DNA of 64,000 nucleotides from Sphingomonas sp. YR710 (GCF_900101455.1 NZ_FMZJ01000005.1:186001-250000); one strand, 5' to 3'. Positions 34,107-45,300 are shown, counted from the first letter of the stretch. The notes: generated by a model from the letters alone, not told the origin. A program made the numbers and translations.

Positions 34107-37100
34107 GCCGGTTCGAGCGGCAGTTCGGGCCGGGTTGCAGCCTTCCTGTGCCGCCAACGCTCGTTGAGCCGTTCGAACGCGAGGAAGATCACCGGAGTCG
34201 TGAACAGGGTGAGCGCCTGGCTGAGGATCAGTCCGCCCGCGATGGCGAGGCCGAGCGGACGGCGCAGTTCGGATCCCATACCGCTGCCGAAGATCAGCGG
34301 CAGCGCCGCGAACAGCGCCGCGAAAGTCGTCATCATGATCGGCCGGAACCGCAGCGTGGCGGCCTGCCGGATCGCGCTGTCGGCATCCTTGCCCTGGGTC
34401 CGCTGCGCGTCGATCGCGAAGTCGATCATCATGATCGCGTTCTTCTTGACGATGCCGATCAGCAGCACGATGCCAATGATCCCGATCACGCCGAGATCGT
34501 TGCCGGTTACCATCAGGGCCAGCAGTGCACCAACGCCCGCCGATGGCAGGGTCGAGAGGATCGTGATCGGGTGGACGAAGCTCTCATAGAGCACGCCGAG
34601 CACGATATAAACGACGACGACCGCGGCGAGGATCAGCCACAGTTCGTTGGCGAGCGACGCGCGGAACGCATCGGCCGCCCCGAGGAATTTGGTGGTAATA
34701 CTGTCGGGCACGCCGATCCGCGCCTCGGCCTCGGTGATGGCGTTGACCGCGCTGCCAAGCGACACGCGGGGGGCGAGGTCGAAGCCGATCGTCGCCGACG
34801 GGAATTGCGCCACCCGCGAAACGAGCAAGGGCGCATTGCCGACTTTGAGCGTCGCGACCGTACCGAGCGGCACTGCCGTACCGTTGCTCGTCGGGACATA
34901 GAGCGTATTGAGCGCTTCCGGGGTCGTCACCAGACCGGGCTGACTCTCCAAAATCACGCGGTACTGGCTCGACTGCGTGAAGATCGTCGAGATGATCCGC
35001 TGGCCGAATGCGTTGTACAGCGCGCTGTCGATCGACGCGGTGCTGATGCCGAGCCGCGCCGCGGTGTCGCGATTGATCGAGACGGTGACGGCCTCGCCAC
35101 GTTCGAGCACGTCGGACGTGACGTGGCGGACCTTGGGCTCATTCCGGAGCTCGGCGGTCAACCGGTTCGCCCACATCGACGTCTCGGCCTGATCGGAGCC
35201 CTGCAGCGAGAAGCGATATTGGGTCGGCCCGCCTTCGGCATCGATCGTCAGATCCTGCACCGGACGGACATAGAGGGTGACGCCGGCTGTCTGGCGCGCA
35301 AGATCGCGCAGGCGGGTGATCAGGTCGGACTGGCTGCCGCGATCGCCCGATGCCTTGAGGTTGATCAGCATCCGCCCCTGATTGAGCGACGGATTCTGGC
35401 CATCGACGCCGATATTCGAACTCAGGCTCTCGACATCGGGATCGTTGAGGATCGCGTCGGCGAGATTGGCCTGCAGTGCGCTCATCCGCTGGAACGATAC
35501 GCCCTGGCCACCGACCACCACGGCCTGCAACTGGCCGGTATCCTGTTCGGGAAACAGGCCTTTCGGGATCAGTACGAACAGCAGGGCGGTTAATGCCAGC
35601 GTGCCGAAAAAGGCGATCATCGTCGCGCGCTGGCGGGCGAGCACCCAGTCGAGCCACATAGCATATTTGTCGGCGAGTTTGTCGAACCATGCGAGACTCT
35701 TCCGGGCGAGCTTCGGCTTGTTCGTCGCGGCTTCCGCCTTCAGCCAGCGCGCCGACAGCATCGGCACCAGCGTCAACGCCACCACGGCCGATATCAGGAT
35801 CGTCACCGCAAGCGTGACCGCGAACTCGCGAAACAGCCGGCCGACGATATCGCCCATGAACAGCAACGGGATCAAAACCGCGATCAGGCTGATCGTCAGC
35901 GAGATGATCGTGAAACCGATCTCGCTCGATCCCTTCAGCGCCGCCTGCAACGGAGTTTTACCCTCCTCGATATGGCGGGCGATATTCTCGATCACCACGA
36001 TCGCATCGTCGACGACGAAGCCCGAGGCGATGGTCAGTGCCATCAACGTCAAATTGTTGAGGCTGAAACCGAGCAGGTACATCGCGCCGAAGCTGCCGAC
36101 CAGCGACAGCGGCACCGCGACGCTGGCGACGATGGTCGCGCGCGGGCTGCCGAGGAACAGGAAGATCGCGAGCGTCACCAGCAGCACCGCGAGCACCAGT
36201 TCGAATTCGACGTCCGCGACCGATGAGCGGATGCCGGCGGTCCGGTCGGTGAGCAGGGTGACATGGACGTCGGCCGGCAATTGCCGTTCGAGATCGGGCA
36301 ATGTCGCCTTGATCGTATCGACCGTGCCGATCACATTCGCGCCCGGCTGCCGCTGAACGTCGACGATGATTGCCGGCGTGCGGTTCATCCACGCGCCGAG
36401 CCGCATATTTTCCGACGAATCGACGATCTGCGCGACATCGGACAGTCGCACTGGGGCATCATTCTTGTACGCGATGATCAGATCGCGATATTCGGCGGCG
36501 GTGGCGAGCTGGTCATTGGCATCGATCGTCCAAGACCGGGTCGGACCGTCGAAACTACCCTTGGCGCCATTGACGTTGGCCGAGGAGATCACCGTCCTTA
36601 ACGTGTCCATCGACAGGCCGCGCGTCGCCAGCGCCTGGACATTGGCCTGAATGCGGACCGCTGGCCGCTGGCCGCCGGACAGGCTGACGAGGCCGACACC
36701 CGATATCTGCGAGATCTTGCTGGCGAGCCTCTGGTCGACGAGATTTTGCACCTCGGCGAGCGGGCGTGTCTTCGATGTAATCCCCAGGCTGATGATCGGC
36801 GCGTCGGCGGGATTGACCTTCGCATAGACCGGCGGCGCGGGCAGGTCGGACGGCAGCAAGGTGCCCGCCGCATTGATCGCTGCCTGGACCTCCTGTTCGG
36901 CCACATCGAGCGTCAGATTGAGCTTGAACTGGAGGGTGATCACCGAGGCGCCCGCCGACGAGGTGGAGGACATGCGGTTGAGCCCGGCCATCTGTCCGAA
37001 CTGGCGTTCGAGCGGGCCGGTGACCGTCACTGCCATCACGTCCGGGCTCGCGCCGGGGTAGAGTGTACGGACCTGGATCGTCGGATAATCGACTTCGGGC

Positions 37101-37249
37101 AGTGCTGAGACCGGCAGGAAGCGGTAGGCGATCAACCCAGTCAGGAAGATCGCGATCATGAACAAGGTCGTCGCGACCGGCCGCAGGATGAACGGCCGCG
37201 ACGGATTGGCGGTGCCTGTTTCGGGCACCCCGGCCTGGATTTCCGTCAC
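34103..37249 (-). CDS. mdtB: RND efflux permease, MdtB-like
   Basis: The 1048-residue RND permease begins with GTG in an overlap with the mdtA stop (GTGA). Family landmarks are [19 protein letters not shown] (TM1), [15 protein letters not shown] in TM4 with the proton-relay aspartates, and [20 protein letters not shown] in TM10. It lacks the Ser/Thr-rich insertion seen in its mdtC partner. In known systems MdtB is the structural or conduit-forming partner and MdtC binds drugs, as 2:1 trimers. Likely exports bile-salt-like, novobiocin-like or hydrophobic compounds (family knowledge). It is translationally coupled on both sides. Confidence 0.93.
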   Translation of the reverse strand: MTEIQAGVPETGTANPSRPFILRPVATTLFMIAIFLTGLIAYRFLPVSALPEVDYPTIQVRTLYPGASPDVMAVTVTGPLERQFGQMAGLNRMSSTSSAGASVITLQFKLNLTLDVAEQEVQAAINAAGTLLPSDLPAPPVYAKVNPADAPIISLGITSKTRPLAEVQNLVDQRLASKISQISGVGLVSLSGGQRPAVRIQANVQALATRGLSMDTLRTVISSANVNGAKGSFDGPTRSWTIDANDQLATAAEYRDLIIAYKNDAPVRLSDVAQIVDSSENMRLGAWMNRTPAIIVDVQRQPGANVIGTVDTIKATLPDLERQLPADVHVTLLTDRTAGIRSSVADVEFELVLAVLLVTLAIFLFLGSPRATIVASVAVPLSLVGSFGAMYLLGFSLNNLTLMALTIASGFVVDDAIVVIENIARHIEEGKTPLQAALKGSSEIGFTIISLTISLIAVLIPLLFMGDIVGRLFREFAVTLAVTILISAVVALTLVPMLSARWLKAEAATNKPKLARKSLAWFDKLADKYAMWLDWVLARQRATMIAFFGTLALTALLFVLIPKGLFPEQDTGQLQAVVVGGQGVSFQRMSALQANLADAILNDPDVESLSSNIGVDGQNPSLNQGRMLINLKASGDRGSQSDLITRLRDLARQTAGVTLYVRPVQDLTIDAEGGPTQYRFSLQGSDQAETSMWANRLTAELRNEPKVRHVTSDVLERGEAVTVSINRDTAARLGISTASIDSALYNAFGQRIISTIFTQSSQYRVILESQPGLVTTPEALNTLYVPTSNGTAVPLGTVATLKVGNAPLLVSRVAQFPSATIGFDLAPRVSLGSAVNAITEAEARIGVPDSITTKFLGAADAFRASLANELWLILAAVVVVYIVLGVLYESFVHPITILSTLPSAGVGALLALMVTGNDLGVIGIIGIVLLIGIVKKNAIMMIDFAIDAQRTQGKDADSAIRQAATLRFRPIMMTTFAALFAALPLIFGSGMGSELRRPLGLAIAGGLILSQALTLFTTPVIFLAFERLNERWRHRKAATRPELPLEPA

Positions 37250-38490
37250 TGGCCGCCGCCGTCCCCGCCGGCGGAAGCGCGATGGTGCTTGCCCTTGTGA
37301 CCGCCGGCTCCACCACCTCCGCTGCCGCCTGCACCGCGCGGTTTGTCGCCCGGCAGGGTCACGGTGGATCCGTCGTCGAGACTGTCGGCGCCTTCGGTGA
37401 TGACGGTCGCGCCGGCGGGCAGGCCGCTGGCGATCACGATCTTCGCGGTGTCGCTGGGTCCGGTCTTCACCACCTGCAATTTCACGGTCTTGTCGGGTTG
37501 GAGGACGAACACGAAGTCGCCCTGCGCGCCGTGCCGGACTGCGCTCACCGGTACGGTGACGGCGTTGTGCAGCGTATCGACCAGCAGGCTGATATTGACG
37601 AACTGGTTGGGGAACAGGGTGCCCTTGGCATTGCCGAATCGCGCCTTGGCTTTCACGGTGCCGCTGGTCGCATCAATCTGATTGTCGAAGGTCAGAAAAC
37701 GTCCCTGCGCGAGTATGGTCGCGCCGTTCTGATCGCGCGCGACCGCCGGCAGCGAGGCGCCGCTCGCAATCTGCCGCTGGATGGCGGGCAACTGGTTTTG
37801 CGGCACCGCGAAGCTTACGTCGATCGGATCGGCCTGGGTGATGACGGCGAGGCCGTTTGTGTCACCCGGCGTCACATAATTGCCGATATCGACCTGCCGC
37901 AGGCCGATCTTCCCGGCGACGGGCGCCGTAACGGCCGTATAGGCCAGATTGAGCTTCGCCGCCCCGACCGCGGCTTGATCGGCGGCGACCGTGCCTTCGA
38001 ACTGCTTCGCGGTTGCGGCCTGCGTCTCGACCTGCTGCCGTGCGATCGAATCCTGAGCAAGCAGGGTGCGGTAGCGGTTGAGATCGACCTTGGCGAGATT
38101 GAGCTGTGCCATGTCGCGGGTCAGGTTGGCCTGGGCCTGCGACAGCGCGAGGCGGTAAGGGCGTGGATCGATCTGGACCAGCAACTGCCCTTTGCGGACG
38201 GCCTGCCCCTCGGTGAAGTGGATGCTGAACACATTGCCGGAGAGCTGCGGACGTACCGTGGCGGTGATGACGGGCTGGACTGTACCGATCTCCGCCAAGC
38301 TTACCGGCATGTTGGCGAGGCTGGCCTTGGCCACTCCGACGGTCGTTGCCGGCCGTCGGCCGGACCGGCTCGAAGCTGTCTTGCCGTGGGTGAAATACCA
38401 TGCGGCAAGCCCGACCAGCACGAGCGCTGCCAGCGCGATCAGAGCGTTGCGTCGCGAGGGACGCAGGAAGCGATCGGATCCGGTCGTCAA
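37246..38490 (-). CDS. mdtA: RND periplasmic adaptor, MdtA-like
   Basis: The membrane-fusion protein has one N-terminal TM anchor ([20 protein letters not shown]), a lipoyl/barrel-sandwich domain with an alpha-hairpin, and beta-barrel domains. It ends in a Gly/His/Lys-rich tail of about 30 residues. No ATG occurs near the anchor; TTG at 38490 gives 414 residues, the usual MdtA length. A longer frame up to 38739 would overlap a separate small gene with a good ribosome site and contains many unlikely Cys and Arg codons, so it is rejected. The stop overlaps the mdtB GTG. It starts the mdtABC-OMF operon, whose promoter must lie near 38490-38587. Confidence 0.88.
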   Translation of the reverse strand: MTTGSDRFLRPSRRNALIALAALVLVGLAAWYFTHGKTASSRSGRRPATTVGVAKASLANMPVSLAEIGTVQPVITATVRPQLSGNVFSIHFTEGQAVRKGQLLVQIDPRPYRLALSQAQANLTRDMAQLNLAKVDLNRYRTLLAQDSIARQQVETQAATAKQFEGTVAADQAAVGAAKLNLAYTAVTAPVAGKIGLRQVDIGNYVTPGDTNGLAVITQADPIDVSFAVPQNQLPAIQRQIASGASLPAVARDQNGATILAQGRFLTFDNQIDATSGTVKAKARFGNAKGTLFPNQFVNISLLVDTLHNAVTVPVSAVRHGAQGDFVFVLQPDKTVKLQVVKTGPSDTAKIVIASGLPAGATVITEGADSLDDGSTVTLPGDKPRGAGGSGGGGAGGHKGKHHRASAGGDGGGQ

Positions 38491-38587
38491 TTGCGGTGCT
38501 TTCTTTGTGTGCGGGGGGCCGTGATGAAGCGCGGATGTTTGGCATGCGCAACGATGTCCGGCCGAAATGTTTCCAGAGCGGCGGAGG

Positions 38588-38893
38588 TCAGGTTCGAAAA
38601 CCGCATTGTTTGACGCAGTCACGCAACAGTGCGGCCTCTTCGGCGAGATCGCTTTCGCCAAGCGCGCGCAACAGCCGTTGTGCCTGACGCAGATGATGCC
38701 GCGCCGCGCGGACCCGGTCCGCAGAGCTGGATTCGACATCCGCCGCGACCGCGCGCATCTGGCGCAAGCGCACGGCCTTTTTGCCGATCAGATTGATCCG
38801 CGAAAGCCATGTCTGGCCATCGGCCACCGGGCCGACATCATGCCCGACGATCCCCCGTTTACCGGACCAGAGAAAGGATCGATAGCCGGCCAT
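38588..38893 (-). CDS. Small hypothetical protein
   Basis: From the ATG at 38893 the product has 101 residues; AAGGAG lies 6 nt upstream, a strong ribosome site. The N-terminal ~25 residues (GYRSFLWSGKRG) are basic and aromatic, and the rest is predicted helical and rich in Arg and Ala with a WLSRINLIGKKAVRLRQ segment. No family is recognised and no membrane segment or signal peptide is seen. Its end lies about 100 bp before the mdtA start. It may be a conserved sphingomonad protein of unknown function. The good RBS supports reality. Confidence 0.55.
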   Translation of the reverse strand: MAGYRSFLWSGKRGIVGHDVGPVADGQTWLSRINLIGKKAVRLRQMRAVAADVESSSADRVRAARHHLRQAQRLLRALGESDLAEEAALLRDCVKQCGFRT

Positions 38894-39052
38894 AGGACAC
38901 TCCTTCGATATCCCCGCGCGCCTGTCTCTAGCACCGCATTTCCGCAGGAGGATTTCAAAGGCGACATAATCGGGGGTGATCGGTTTGCCGGTTCGTAGCC
39001 GTAATGATGGCAAATTTCTGGGGATGCTGGCCGCTTTATCATGAACCCGGCT

Positions 39053-39081
39053 AGGCCGGCCGGCCTTTCAGCGGCCGGCCT
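39053..39081. terminator. GC-rich hairpin after the adenosine kinase gene
   Basis: The perfect 10-bp arms AGGCCGGCCG and CGGCCGGCCT enclose a 9-nt loop. It lies just downstream of the minus-strand adenosine kinase gene. The absence of a T-run makes it a possible but weak intrinsic terminator. Confidence 0.5.
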
Positions 39082-39096
39082 GTGCGGCTCCTGTCA

Positions 39097-40074
39097 TCAG
39101 CCGATCAGGCTGGCGAGCGGCGTTTCCGGCCGCGCACCAAAGTGCGAGATGATTTCGCCGGCGGCGATGCTGCCGAGACGGCCGCATTCGGCCAGTGGCA
39201 GGCCCCGCGACAGCCCGTGGAGGACGCCGGCCGCGTAGAGATCGCCTGCACCCGTCGTGTCGACGACCTGCGAGACATGGGCGACCGGCACCGCGATCCG
39301 CTCGCTGCCCGATACGATCATCGACCCCTTGGCGCCGAGCGTGATGGCGGCGATGCCCGCGGACTTGCTGACCGCCGCGATCGCGGTATCGAGATCGCTC
39401 TCATACAGAGCCATGATCTCATCCTCGTTGGCGAAGAGAATGTCGATATGCTCGTCGATCAGCGCCCGGAATTCATCGCGGTAGCGGGCGACGCAGAAGC
39501 TGTCCGACAGCGACAGGGCAACCTTGCGGCCCGCGTCGCGAGCGATACGGGCGGCCTTGCGGAATGCTTCTTTGGCGTGCGGCGGATCGAACAGATAACC
39601 TTCGAGATAGGTGATGCCGGCCGATGCCACGATCTGCTCGTCGATATCATCCGGCGTGAGGTTCACACAGGCGCCGAGAAAGGTATTCATCGTGCGCTGC
39701 GCATCGGCGGTGACGAGGATCAGGCAGCGCGCGGTGGCAGGGCCTTCGGTCGCGGCCGGGGTGTCGAAGTGCACGCCCATTGCGCGCAGATCATGGGTGA
39801 AGACATGGCCGAGCGGATCGGCTTTCACCTTGCCGATATAGCCGGCCTTGCCGCCGAGCGAGGCGATTCCCGCGATGGTGTTTCCGGCCGATCCGCCCGA
39901 AGCCTGGATGCCCGCACCCATCGCCTCATAGATCGCTTCGGCGCGCTCCTCGTCGATCAGTGCCATCCCGCCCTTCGGCATCGACTGGGCATCGAGGAAA
40001 GCATCGTCGGCGTGGGCGATCACGTCGACGATGGCGTTGCCGATGCCGAGAACATCGATCGAAGGTGCGGACAT
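39097..40074 (-). CDS. Adenosine kinase, PfkB family
   Basis: The 325-residue protein is a PfkB-type sugar/nucleoside kinase. It has the N-terminal GxGNxxxD motif (LGIGNAIVD), the glycine pair ASGGSAGNT at about residues 58-66, and the C-terminal anion-hole motif DTTGAGD at residues 272-278 with its catalytic Asp278. Closest annotated relatives of this layout are alphaproteobacterial adenosine kinases, which phosphorylate adenosine to AMP in purine salvage and in removing adenosine after SAH hydrolysis. It is separated from the sulphur-amino-acid gene by 85 bp in the same direction, which fits a link with the methyl cycle. The substrate assignment is less sure than the family. Confidence 0.85.
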   Translation of the reverse strand: MSAPSIDVLGIGNAIVDVIAHADDAFLDAQSMPKGGMALIDEERAEAIYEAMGAGIQASGGSAGNTIAGIASLGGKAGYIGKVKADPLGHVFTHDLRAMGVHFDTPAATEGPATARCLILVTADAQRTMNTFLGACVNLTPDDIDEQIVASAGITYLEGYLFDPPHAKEAFRKAARIARDAGRKVALSLSDSFCVARYRDEFRALIDEHIDILFANEDEIMALYESDLDTAIAAVSKSAGIAAITLGAKGSMIVSGSERIAVPVAHVSQVVDTTGAGDLYAAGVLHGLSRGLPLAECGRLGSIAAGEIISHFGARPETPLASLIG

Positions 40075-40159
40075 TGGAACTCCTGTGGCTGGCTTATCGT
40101 CCGCGCTGTAGGGTCAAAAAGCCAAAATGGAAATCCGCCAAGTCAACCTCGATCGATGC

Positions 40160-41479
40160 TCAAACCATATCGAGCGCCTGTTCGAAGTCCGCAATCAGAT
40201 CACCCGCATCCTCAACGCCGATCGAGATGCGGACGAGATTGTCGCCGATGTCGAGCGCCGCCTTGCGGGCATCGGGGACCGAGAGGTGCGTCATCGCCGC
40301 CGGATGGCTGGCGAGGGTTTCTGTGCCGCCCAAGCTGACCGCCAGTTTCGCAATCTTCAGCGCGTCGAGGAAAGCGAATGCCTCGCGCTCGCCGCCTTTG
40401 AGATAGAGCGAGAAGGTTGAACCGGCGCCCGTGCAATGGCGGTTGAAGATATCGGCTTGCCGGCTGCCTTCATCGAGGAAACCGAGATAGTTCAACCGCT
40501 CGACCTTGGGATGATCGCGCAGCCAGGCGCAGACCTTGGCCGCATTTTCCCCGGCGCGAGTCATTCGCAGCTCGAGCGTTTCGAGGCTGCGCAGCAGCAT
40601 CCATGCCGAATGCGGATCGAGAATCGTGCCGATCGTGTTGCGCATCGCCCGCACCGGATCGATTACCGCCTTCGATCCGACCGCGCCGCCGGCGACCAGA
40701 TCGGAATGGCCACCGGCATATTTGGTGAGGCTGTAGATCACCATGTCCGCACCGTGGATCAAGGGTTTCTGCCAGAGCGGGCCGAGGAAGGTGTTGTCGA
40801 TAATGATCGGCGGGCGTGCCTCGGCTGGAAAGGTTGCGTCGCGGCTCGCACGGACGGCTTCGACGTCGACCAGCGCATTGGTGGGATTGGCGGGGCTTTC
40901 GAGGTAGATCATCGCCACGCGTCCGCTCGCTGCCCGCATCATCACTGCGTCAATTTCGGCGCGGGTGGCACCGGCCGGGAAATCGAGCCAGTGGACGCCG
41001 AACCGGCCGAGGATCTTGCCGATCAGGGTCTCGGTCGCGGCATAAAGCGGCGAGGAATGGATGATCGTATCGCCAGGCCGAACGCTGGCCAGCATCACCG
41101 TGGCGATCGCCGACATGCCGGAGGAAAAAGAAAGGGCCTCCTCCGCATCCTCCCAGATACCGAGCCGATCCTCTAATATTTCCTGATTGGGGCCGTTGAA
41201 GCGCGAATAGACAAGCCCTTCCGCACCACCCGGGCGTTTGCCGGTGACGCCTTCGAAATGGCGCTTGCCGGCCGCGGCGCTTTCAAAAACGAAGGTCGAG
41301 GTGAGAAAGATTGGCGGCTTCAGCGCGCCTTCGGACAGCATCGGATCATAGCCGTGCCCCATCATCAGGGTCGATGGTTGCAGGCGCCGGCCGCCAACCT
41401 CGCGTATGTCGGCCTTCGCCCGGCGGCGTGGTGTGGTGTTGCCGGAATCGCTTCCCTTCTCGTTGGTCTCGCGTGCCAT
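40160..41479 (-). CDS. Cystathionine gamma-synthase-family PLP enzyme
   Basis: The 439-residue protein belongs to the Cys/Met-metabolism gamma family of PLP enzymes (cystathionine gamma-synthase, gamma-lyase, O-acetylhomoserine sulphhydrylase). The PLP lysine is Lys253 in YSLTKYAGGHSD, the phosphate site is SSGMSAIA at about 119-126, and the substrate region YSRFNGPNQEILE is typical. An N-terminal extension of about 30 charged residues precedes the core. Which reaction it catalyses cannot be decided by motifs. It is divergent from the hybrid kinase gene. Confidence 0.85.
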   Translation of the reverse strand: MARETNEKGSDSGNTTPRRRAKADIREVGGRRLQPSTLMMGHGYDPMLSEGALKPPIFLTSTFVFESAAAGKRHFEGVTGKRPGGAEGLVYSRFNGPNQEILEDRLGIWEDAEEALSFSSGMSAIATVMLASVRPGDTIIHSSPLYAATETLIGKILGRFGVHWLDFPAGATRAEIDAVMMRAASGRVAMIYLESPANPTNALVDVEAVRASRDATFPAEARPPIIIDNTFLGPLWQKPLIHGADMVIYSLTKYAGGHSDLVAGGAVGSKAVIDPVRAMRNTIGTILDPHSAWMLLRSLETLELRMTRAGENAAKVCAWLRDHPKVERLNYLGFLDEGSRQADIFNRHCTGAGSTFSLYLKGGEREAFAFLDALKIAKLAVSLGGTETLASHPAAMTHLSVPDARKAALDIGDNLVRISIGVEDAGDLIADFEQALDMV

Positions 41480-41690
41480 TCGACTTACCTCACCACATCC
41501 GTGTGCTCATGAACGCACCATAACGATTTCGAGGGCACCGGGTTAGCCGAGAGTGACAAAAAGGATGCGGAGGAGGCGGGAGATACGTGAATCTCCGATA
41601 TATTCTCCGCTCGTCTCGGGAAGGGGGCTTTGCTACACCCAGCCTAAGTTGGCGCGAGCACGGGTCTGCAACATAGGAGCGTGCCGGATA

Positions 41691-43973
41691 GTGAGTTATA
41701 TGCCGGGCCTCGGTAATAAGCGCCCCCAGTCGATCCGGCTGGGATTTCTCCGCCTCCTTGCCATATTGATGGCGTTCTCCCTTGCGAGCTCGGCGGTTCT
41801 CATCTGGGCTGCTTATGGCTTTGCCCGCGACCAAGCCAAAAGGCAGATGGTTGATACGACGCGGGCGCTCGCCGAAGTCGTTGATGGCATGTTCGCCCGC
41901 GACGAAGCCATGTTGCGCGCGCTGGCAGTGTCTCCCAGCGCGCAAAAACGCGATTGGCCGTCCGTCCGGCGCGAGGCTATGGCAGTGCTGCACGAACCGG
42001 ACGCCTGGATCGTCGTCGGTGACAGGAACGGCCGTCAACTCGTCAATACGCGGTTGCCCGACAACGCGGTACTGCCGCGGGGCAAAAACCCGACGAAGAT
42101 CTGGCCTTTGCTGGACAAGGGGCTGACCCATATCTGCGATCTGACCTCTGGTTTGGTCGAGCCGCATATAACGTGCGTCGATGTTCCGGTGGTGATCGGA
42201 GGTCGTACTGAATATTTTATTTCCGTGATCATGCGCCCGCAGGCGCTGGGCAGATTATTCGAGCGGCAACATCTTCCTGCCCGCTGGAATGTGGCGACCC
42301 TGGATAGCCGCGGCGCGATCGTGTGGCGCAGCGGGACACACCAACACTATATCGGAACGCGGGCGCCCCAGTTCTTCGCCAGCGCCAAGGCGCAGGATGC
42401 GGGGTTGCTCAGCCTCCGCAATTCTGATGGCGTGCCTACATATGCGGCTTTCGGTCGCGCGCAGGTCAGCCGCTGGTTTGTGATCGTCGCGGCGCCGCGC
42501 AAGCAATTTTCCGGCGGTGTGATCCCGGCTCTTTTAGGAAGCTTCGCGATTGTCCTCGTCCTGATGCAGGTCGGTGGGCTGCTGGCGTTCCAATGGACGC
42601 GGGTCGTCTCCCGTGGTGTCGAAAACCTCGCGGCTCAGGCGCGCGCGCTCGGAAGCCGAGAGCACTTCACTGGGTCGCCGACGCGGATCAAGGAATTTGC
42701 CGAAATCTCCGCGGCGCTGTCTCAGGCTGAAGCAAGTCTGGCTACCCGCGATCGGCAACTCGAGGCGCTTACTGCGTCGCAGGCCGAGCGTGTCGAAACG
42801 GCGCTGGCTGAGCGGGAAACGGCGCTTGCGCAACTGCACGAAGCGCAGAAATTGGAGACGCTAGGCCAACTGACTGGTGGCGTTGCCCACGACTTCAACA
42901 ATCTGCTCACGCCGATCATGGGGGCGCTCGATCTGCTTCAGCGTCGCTTAGGTCATGACGAAAAGGCAGCGCGGCTTATCGATGCGGCGTTGGGCGGAGC
43001 CGAGCGAGCAAAGGAACTCGTCGCGCGTCTCCTGGCGTTTGCGCGGAGACAGGCGCTGCGGCCGCGCGCCGTTGACGTCGGAGCGCTGCTTCACGGCATG
43101 AGCGACTTTCTGCAGCACTCTCTCGGGGCAGGAGTGGTCGTTCGGATAGCACCTACGATAGGGCGGGCCGTTGCCCATGTGGATCCGAACCAGCTTGAAA
43201 TGGCGATCCTCAATCTTGCGGTCAATGCGCGCGATGCCATGCCTGACGGTGGTAGTCTTGCGATTGCCGTCAGCGATGATCGGGAAGCCGCAGGCAGTGG
43301 CCTGCCACCGGCAGATTATGTTCGCATCACCGTTTCGGACACAGGGCGCGGTATGGATGAGAGCACCCGTTTGCGCGCGATAGAACCGTTCTTCACCACG
43401 AAGGCACATGGCCGGGGAACCGGCCTGGGCTTGTCGATGGTGCATGGTCTTGCGGCGCAATCGGGCGGTGGTTTCCAGTTGACGAGCGAACGGGGCAAAG
43501 GCACGCAAATCGACTTATGGTTGCCGGCGAGCGATCAGGCGGTGCAGGCGCCGACGGAATCGCGTGAACAGCCCGGGCCAGCCGGGGGGCGCCGGGGGCG
43601 AATTCTTCTCGTTGATGACGAGCCGTTGGTCCGTGCGGGAACCGCCGAACTTTTGGCCGAACTCGGTTATGATATCGTGCCTGCAGCTTCGGCCGCCGAG
43701 GCGCTCGATCGGTTGCGCGGAGACTCCGCGATTGAGGCGATGGTGACCGACTATATGATGCCCGGTATGAACGGAGCGGCGCTGATTGCAGAGGTACGGA
43801 AATCCAGGCCATTATTGCCGGTGGTGCTCATTACGGGATATACGACACCGGATCTCGATCTTCCTCAAAATATCGTCAGACTGGCCAAGCCGTTCCGACA
43901 GAAGCATCTCGCAGAAAGCCTGGATGCTGCATTTGCACAAGGGGTCTGTTTGGTGGGACCTCCTCAGAACTGA
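41691..43973 (+). CDS. Hybrid sensor histidine kinase / receiver protein
   Basis: The protein of about 760 residues has an N-terminal TM helix (about 17-40), a periplasmic sensor region of about 250 residues of dCache/PDC character, a second TM (about 290-310), a coiled coil, a kinase core and a C-terminal receiver. His400 in GGVAHDFNNLL is the phospho-site; the N-box NLAVNARDAM and G-boxes DTGRGM and GTGLGLSM follow. The receiver phospho-aspartate is Asp687 in VTDYMMPGMNG. GTG at 41691 has AGGAG 11 nt upstream; ATG at 41700 is an alternative, and open frame extends to 41553. No partner regulator or output gene adjoins it. It lies between two RND efflux operons, so a role in sensing efflux substrates is possible but unproven. 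Confidence 0.85.
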   Translation: MSYMPGLGNKRPQSIRLGFLRLLAILMAFSLASSAVLIWAAYGFARDQAKRQMVDTTRALAEVVDGMFARDEAMLRALAVSPSAQKRDWPSVRREAMAVLHEPDAWIVVGDRNGRQLVNTRLPDNAVLPRGKNPTKIWPLLDKGLTHICDLTSGLVEPHITCVDVPVVIGGRTEYFISVIMRPQALGRLFERQHLPARWNVATLDSRGAIVWRSGTHQHYIGTRAPQFFASAKAQDAGLLSLRNSDGVPTYAAFGRAQVSRWFVIVAAPRKQFSGGVIPALLGSFAIVLVLMQVGGLLAFQWTRVVSRGVENLAAQARALGSREHFTGSPTRIKEFAEISAALSQAEASLATRDRQLEALTASQAERVETALAERETALAQLHEAQKLETLGQLTGGVAHDFNNLLTPIMGALDLLQRRLGHDEKAARLIDAALGGAERAKELVARLLAFARRQALRPRAVDVGALLHGMSDFLQHSLGAGVVVRIAPTIGRAVAHVDPNQLEMAILNLAVNARDAMPDGGSLAIAVSDDREAAGSGLPPADYVRITVSDTGRGMDESTRLRAIEPFFTTKAHGRGTGLGLSMVHGLAAQSGGGFQLTSERGKGTQIDLWLPASDQAVQAPTESREQPGPAGGRRGRILLVDDEPLVRAGTAELLAELGYDIVPAASAAEALDRLRGDSAIEAMVTDYMMPGMNGAALIAEVRKSRPLLPVVLITGYTTPDLDLPQNIVRLAKPFRQKHLAESLDAAFAQGVCLVGPPQN

Positions 43974-44124
43974 TCCGGCTAGGCTGCCGCGATTCGGTTT
44001 TTAGTGCCCGGTGGTACTCGCTTTTGAGGGGATTTCCCGGAAGCGTTGACGTTGTCATAAAATTCCCGGTTAACACGCTACTCATAGATTGACATTGCGC
44101 TGCACCGTCCGGTAGCCCAACGGC

Positions 44125-45300
44125 ATGCAAGTCGAGTTCTTTTCCGCTTGCTTCAAGCGATCCTTCAGGCTTGCGCTTCCGCTGGTGCTCCTGCTCGCCG
44201 GGTGCGGCGACAAGAAGCCCGGCAAGGATATTTCTCCGCCTGAAGCCGGCTATGTCGTCGTCAAGGCGCAGTCGGTTCCCCTGGTTCTCGAACTGGCGGG
44301 GCGGACTTCGGCTTACGAGACATCGGAGGTTCGCCCGCAGGTGTCCGGCGTCATCAAGGCACGCAATTTCGTCGAGGGTGCGATCGTCCACGCCGGCGAA
44401 ACGCTTTATCAGATCGATCCCAGCCTCTATCGTGCGGCGGCGGACCAGGCGAGCGCCAATCTCGCTAATGCCACCGCGACGCGCGCCGCAGCAGAGGCCA
44501 AGGCCAGCCGCTACAAACCGTTGGCGGCGATGGAGGCCGTCAGTCAGCAGGACTATACCGACGCCGCTGCGGCCGCGAAGCAGGCCAGCGCAGCGGTCGC
44601 GCAGAACCGCGCGTTGCTGGAGGCAGCGAACATCAACCTGCGGTTTACGAAGGTGCCGGCGCCGATCACGGGACGGATCGGGCGTTCGTTGTTCACGACG
44701 GGCGCACTCGTCACGGCAGGCCAAACGAGCCCGCTGACAACGATCCAGCGCCTCGATCCGATCTTCGTCGATATCCAGCAATCGAGCGCCGATCTGCTGG
44801 CGCTGCGGCGATCGCTTGCGTCCGGTGGCGCGGTTCCGTCGGCCGCGACGGCGCATCTTCAACTCGAGGACGGCAGCCAATATCCCGCAGCGGGCAAGGT
44901 TCAGTTTTCCGAAGCCATGGTTGATCCGAGCACCGGCACGGTGACGCTGCGCGCGACCTTCCCTAATCGCGACGGCTTGTTGTTGCCGGGAATGTACGTT
45001 CGTGCGCGGTTGTCGCAGGCGACGGCCAAAAATGCGATTCTGGTGCCGCAGCAGGGGCTGTCTCGTGATCCCAAGGGGCAAGCGACGGTCATGCTCGTCG
45101 GTGCCGACGGCAAGGCCATATCGCAGCTCGTGACGGCCGATCGTACGATCGGCGACAAATGGCTGGTGACCGCCGGCCTCAAGCCGGGCGACAAAGTGAT
45201 CGTGGAAGGGCTGCAACGAATCAAGCGGGGCATGAAGATCATAGCTGTGCCGGCCGGTACCGAACCCCGGCCGCGCGCGGCGCACCCACCGCAGAGCTGA
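44125..45300 (+). CDS. RND efflux periplasmic adaptor, AcrA/MexA type lipoprotein
   Basis: The 391-residue membrane-fusion protein has a lipoprotein signal (LLLAGC, Cys27). The lipoyl and beta-barrel segments are recognisable as KARNFVEGAIVHAGETLYQID and GRIGRSLFTTGALVTAG. Its length and lipid anchor are those of AcrA/MexA rather than of MdtA. It is followed by the permease after only 6 bp. The ATG at 44125 starts a typical signal peptide. Upstream 43974-44124 holds the promoter region, which includes a TTGACA at about 44091. Confidence 0.9.
   Translation: MQVEFFSACFKRSFRLALPLVLLLAGCGDKKPGKDISPPEAGYVVVKAQSVPLVLELAGRTSAYETSEVRPQVSGVIKARNFVEGAIVHAGETLYQIDPSLYRAAADQASANLANATATRAAAEAKASRYKPLAAMEAVSQQDYTDAAAAAKQASAAVAQNRALLEAANINLRFTKVPAPITGRIGRSLFTTGALVTAGQTSPLTTIQRLDPIFVDIQQSSADLLALRRSLASGGAVPSAATAHLQLEDGSQYPAAGKVQFSEAMVDPSTGTVTLRATFPNRDGLLLPGMYVRARLSQATAKNAILVPQQGLSRDPKGQATVMLVGADGKAISQLVTADRTIGDKWLVTAGLKPGDKVIVEGLQRIKRGMKIIAVPAGTEPRPRAAHPPQS

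Noticed and set aside
41480..41690. SAM riboswitch before the cystathionine gamma-synthase-family gene
   Set aside because: Only a small GGAGAT/ATCTCC hairpin is seen. No conserved SAM-riboswitch core could be recognised.
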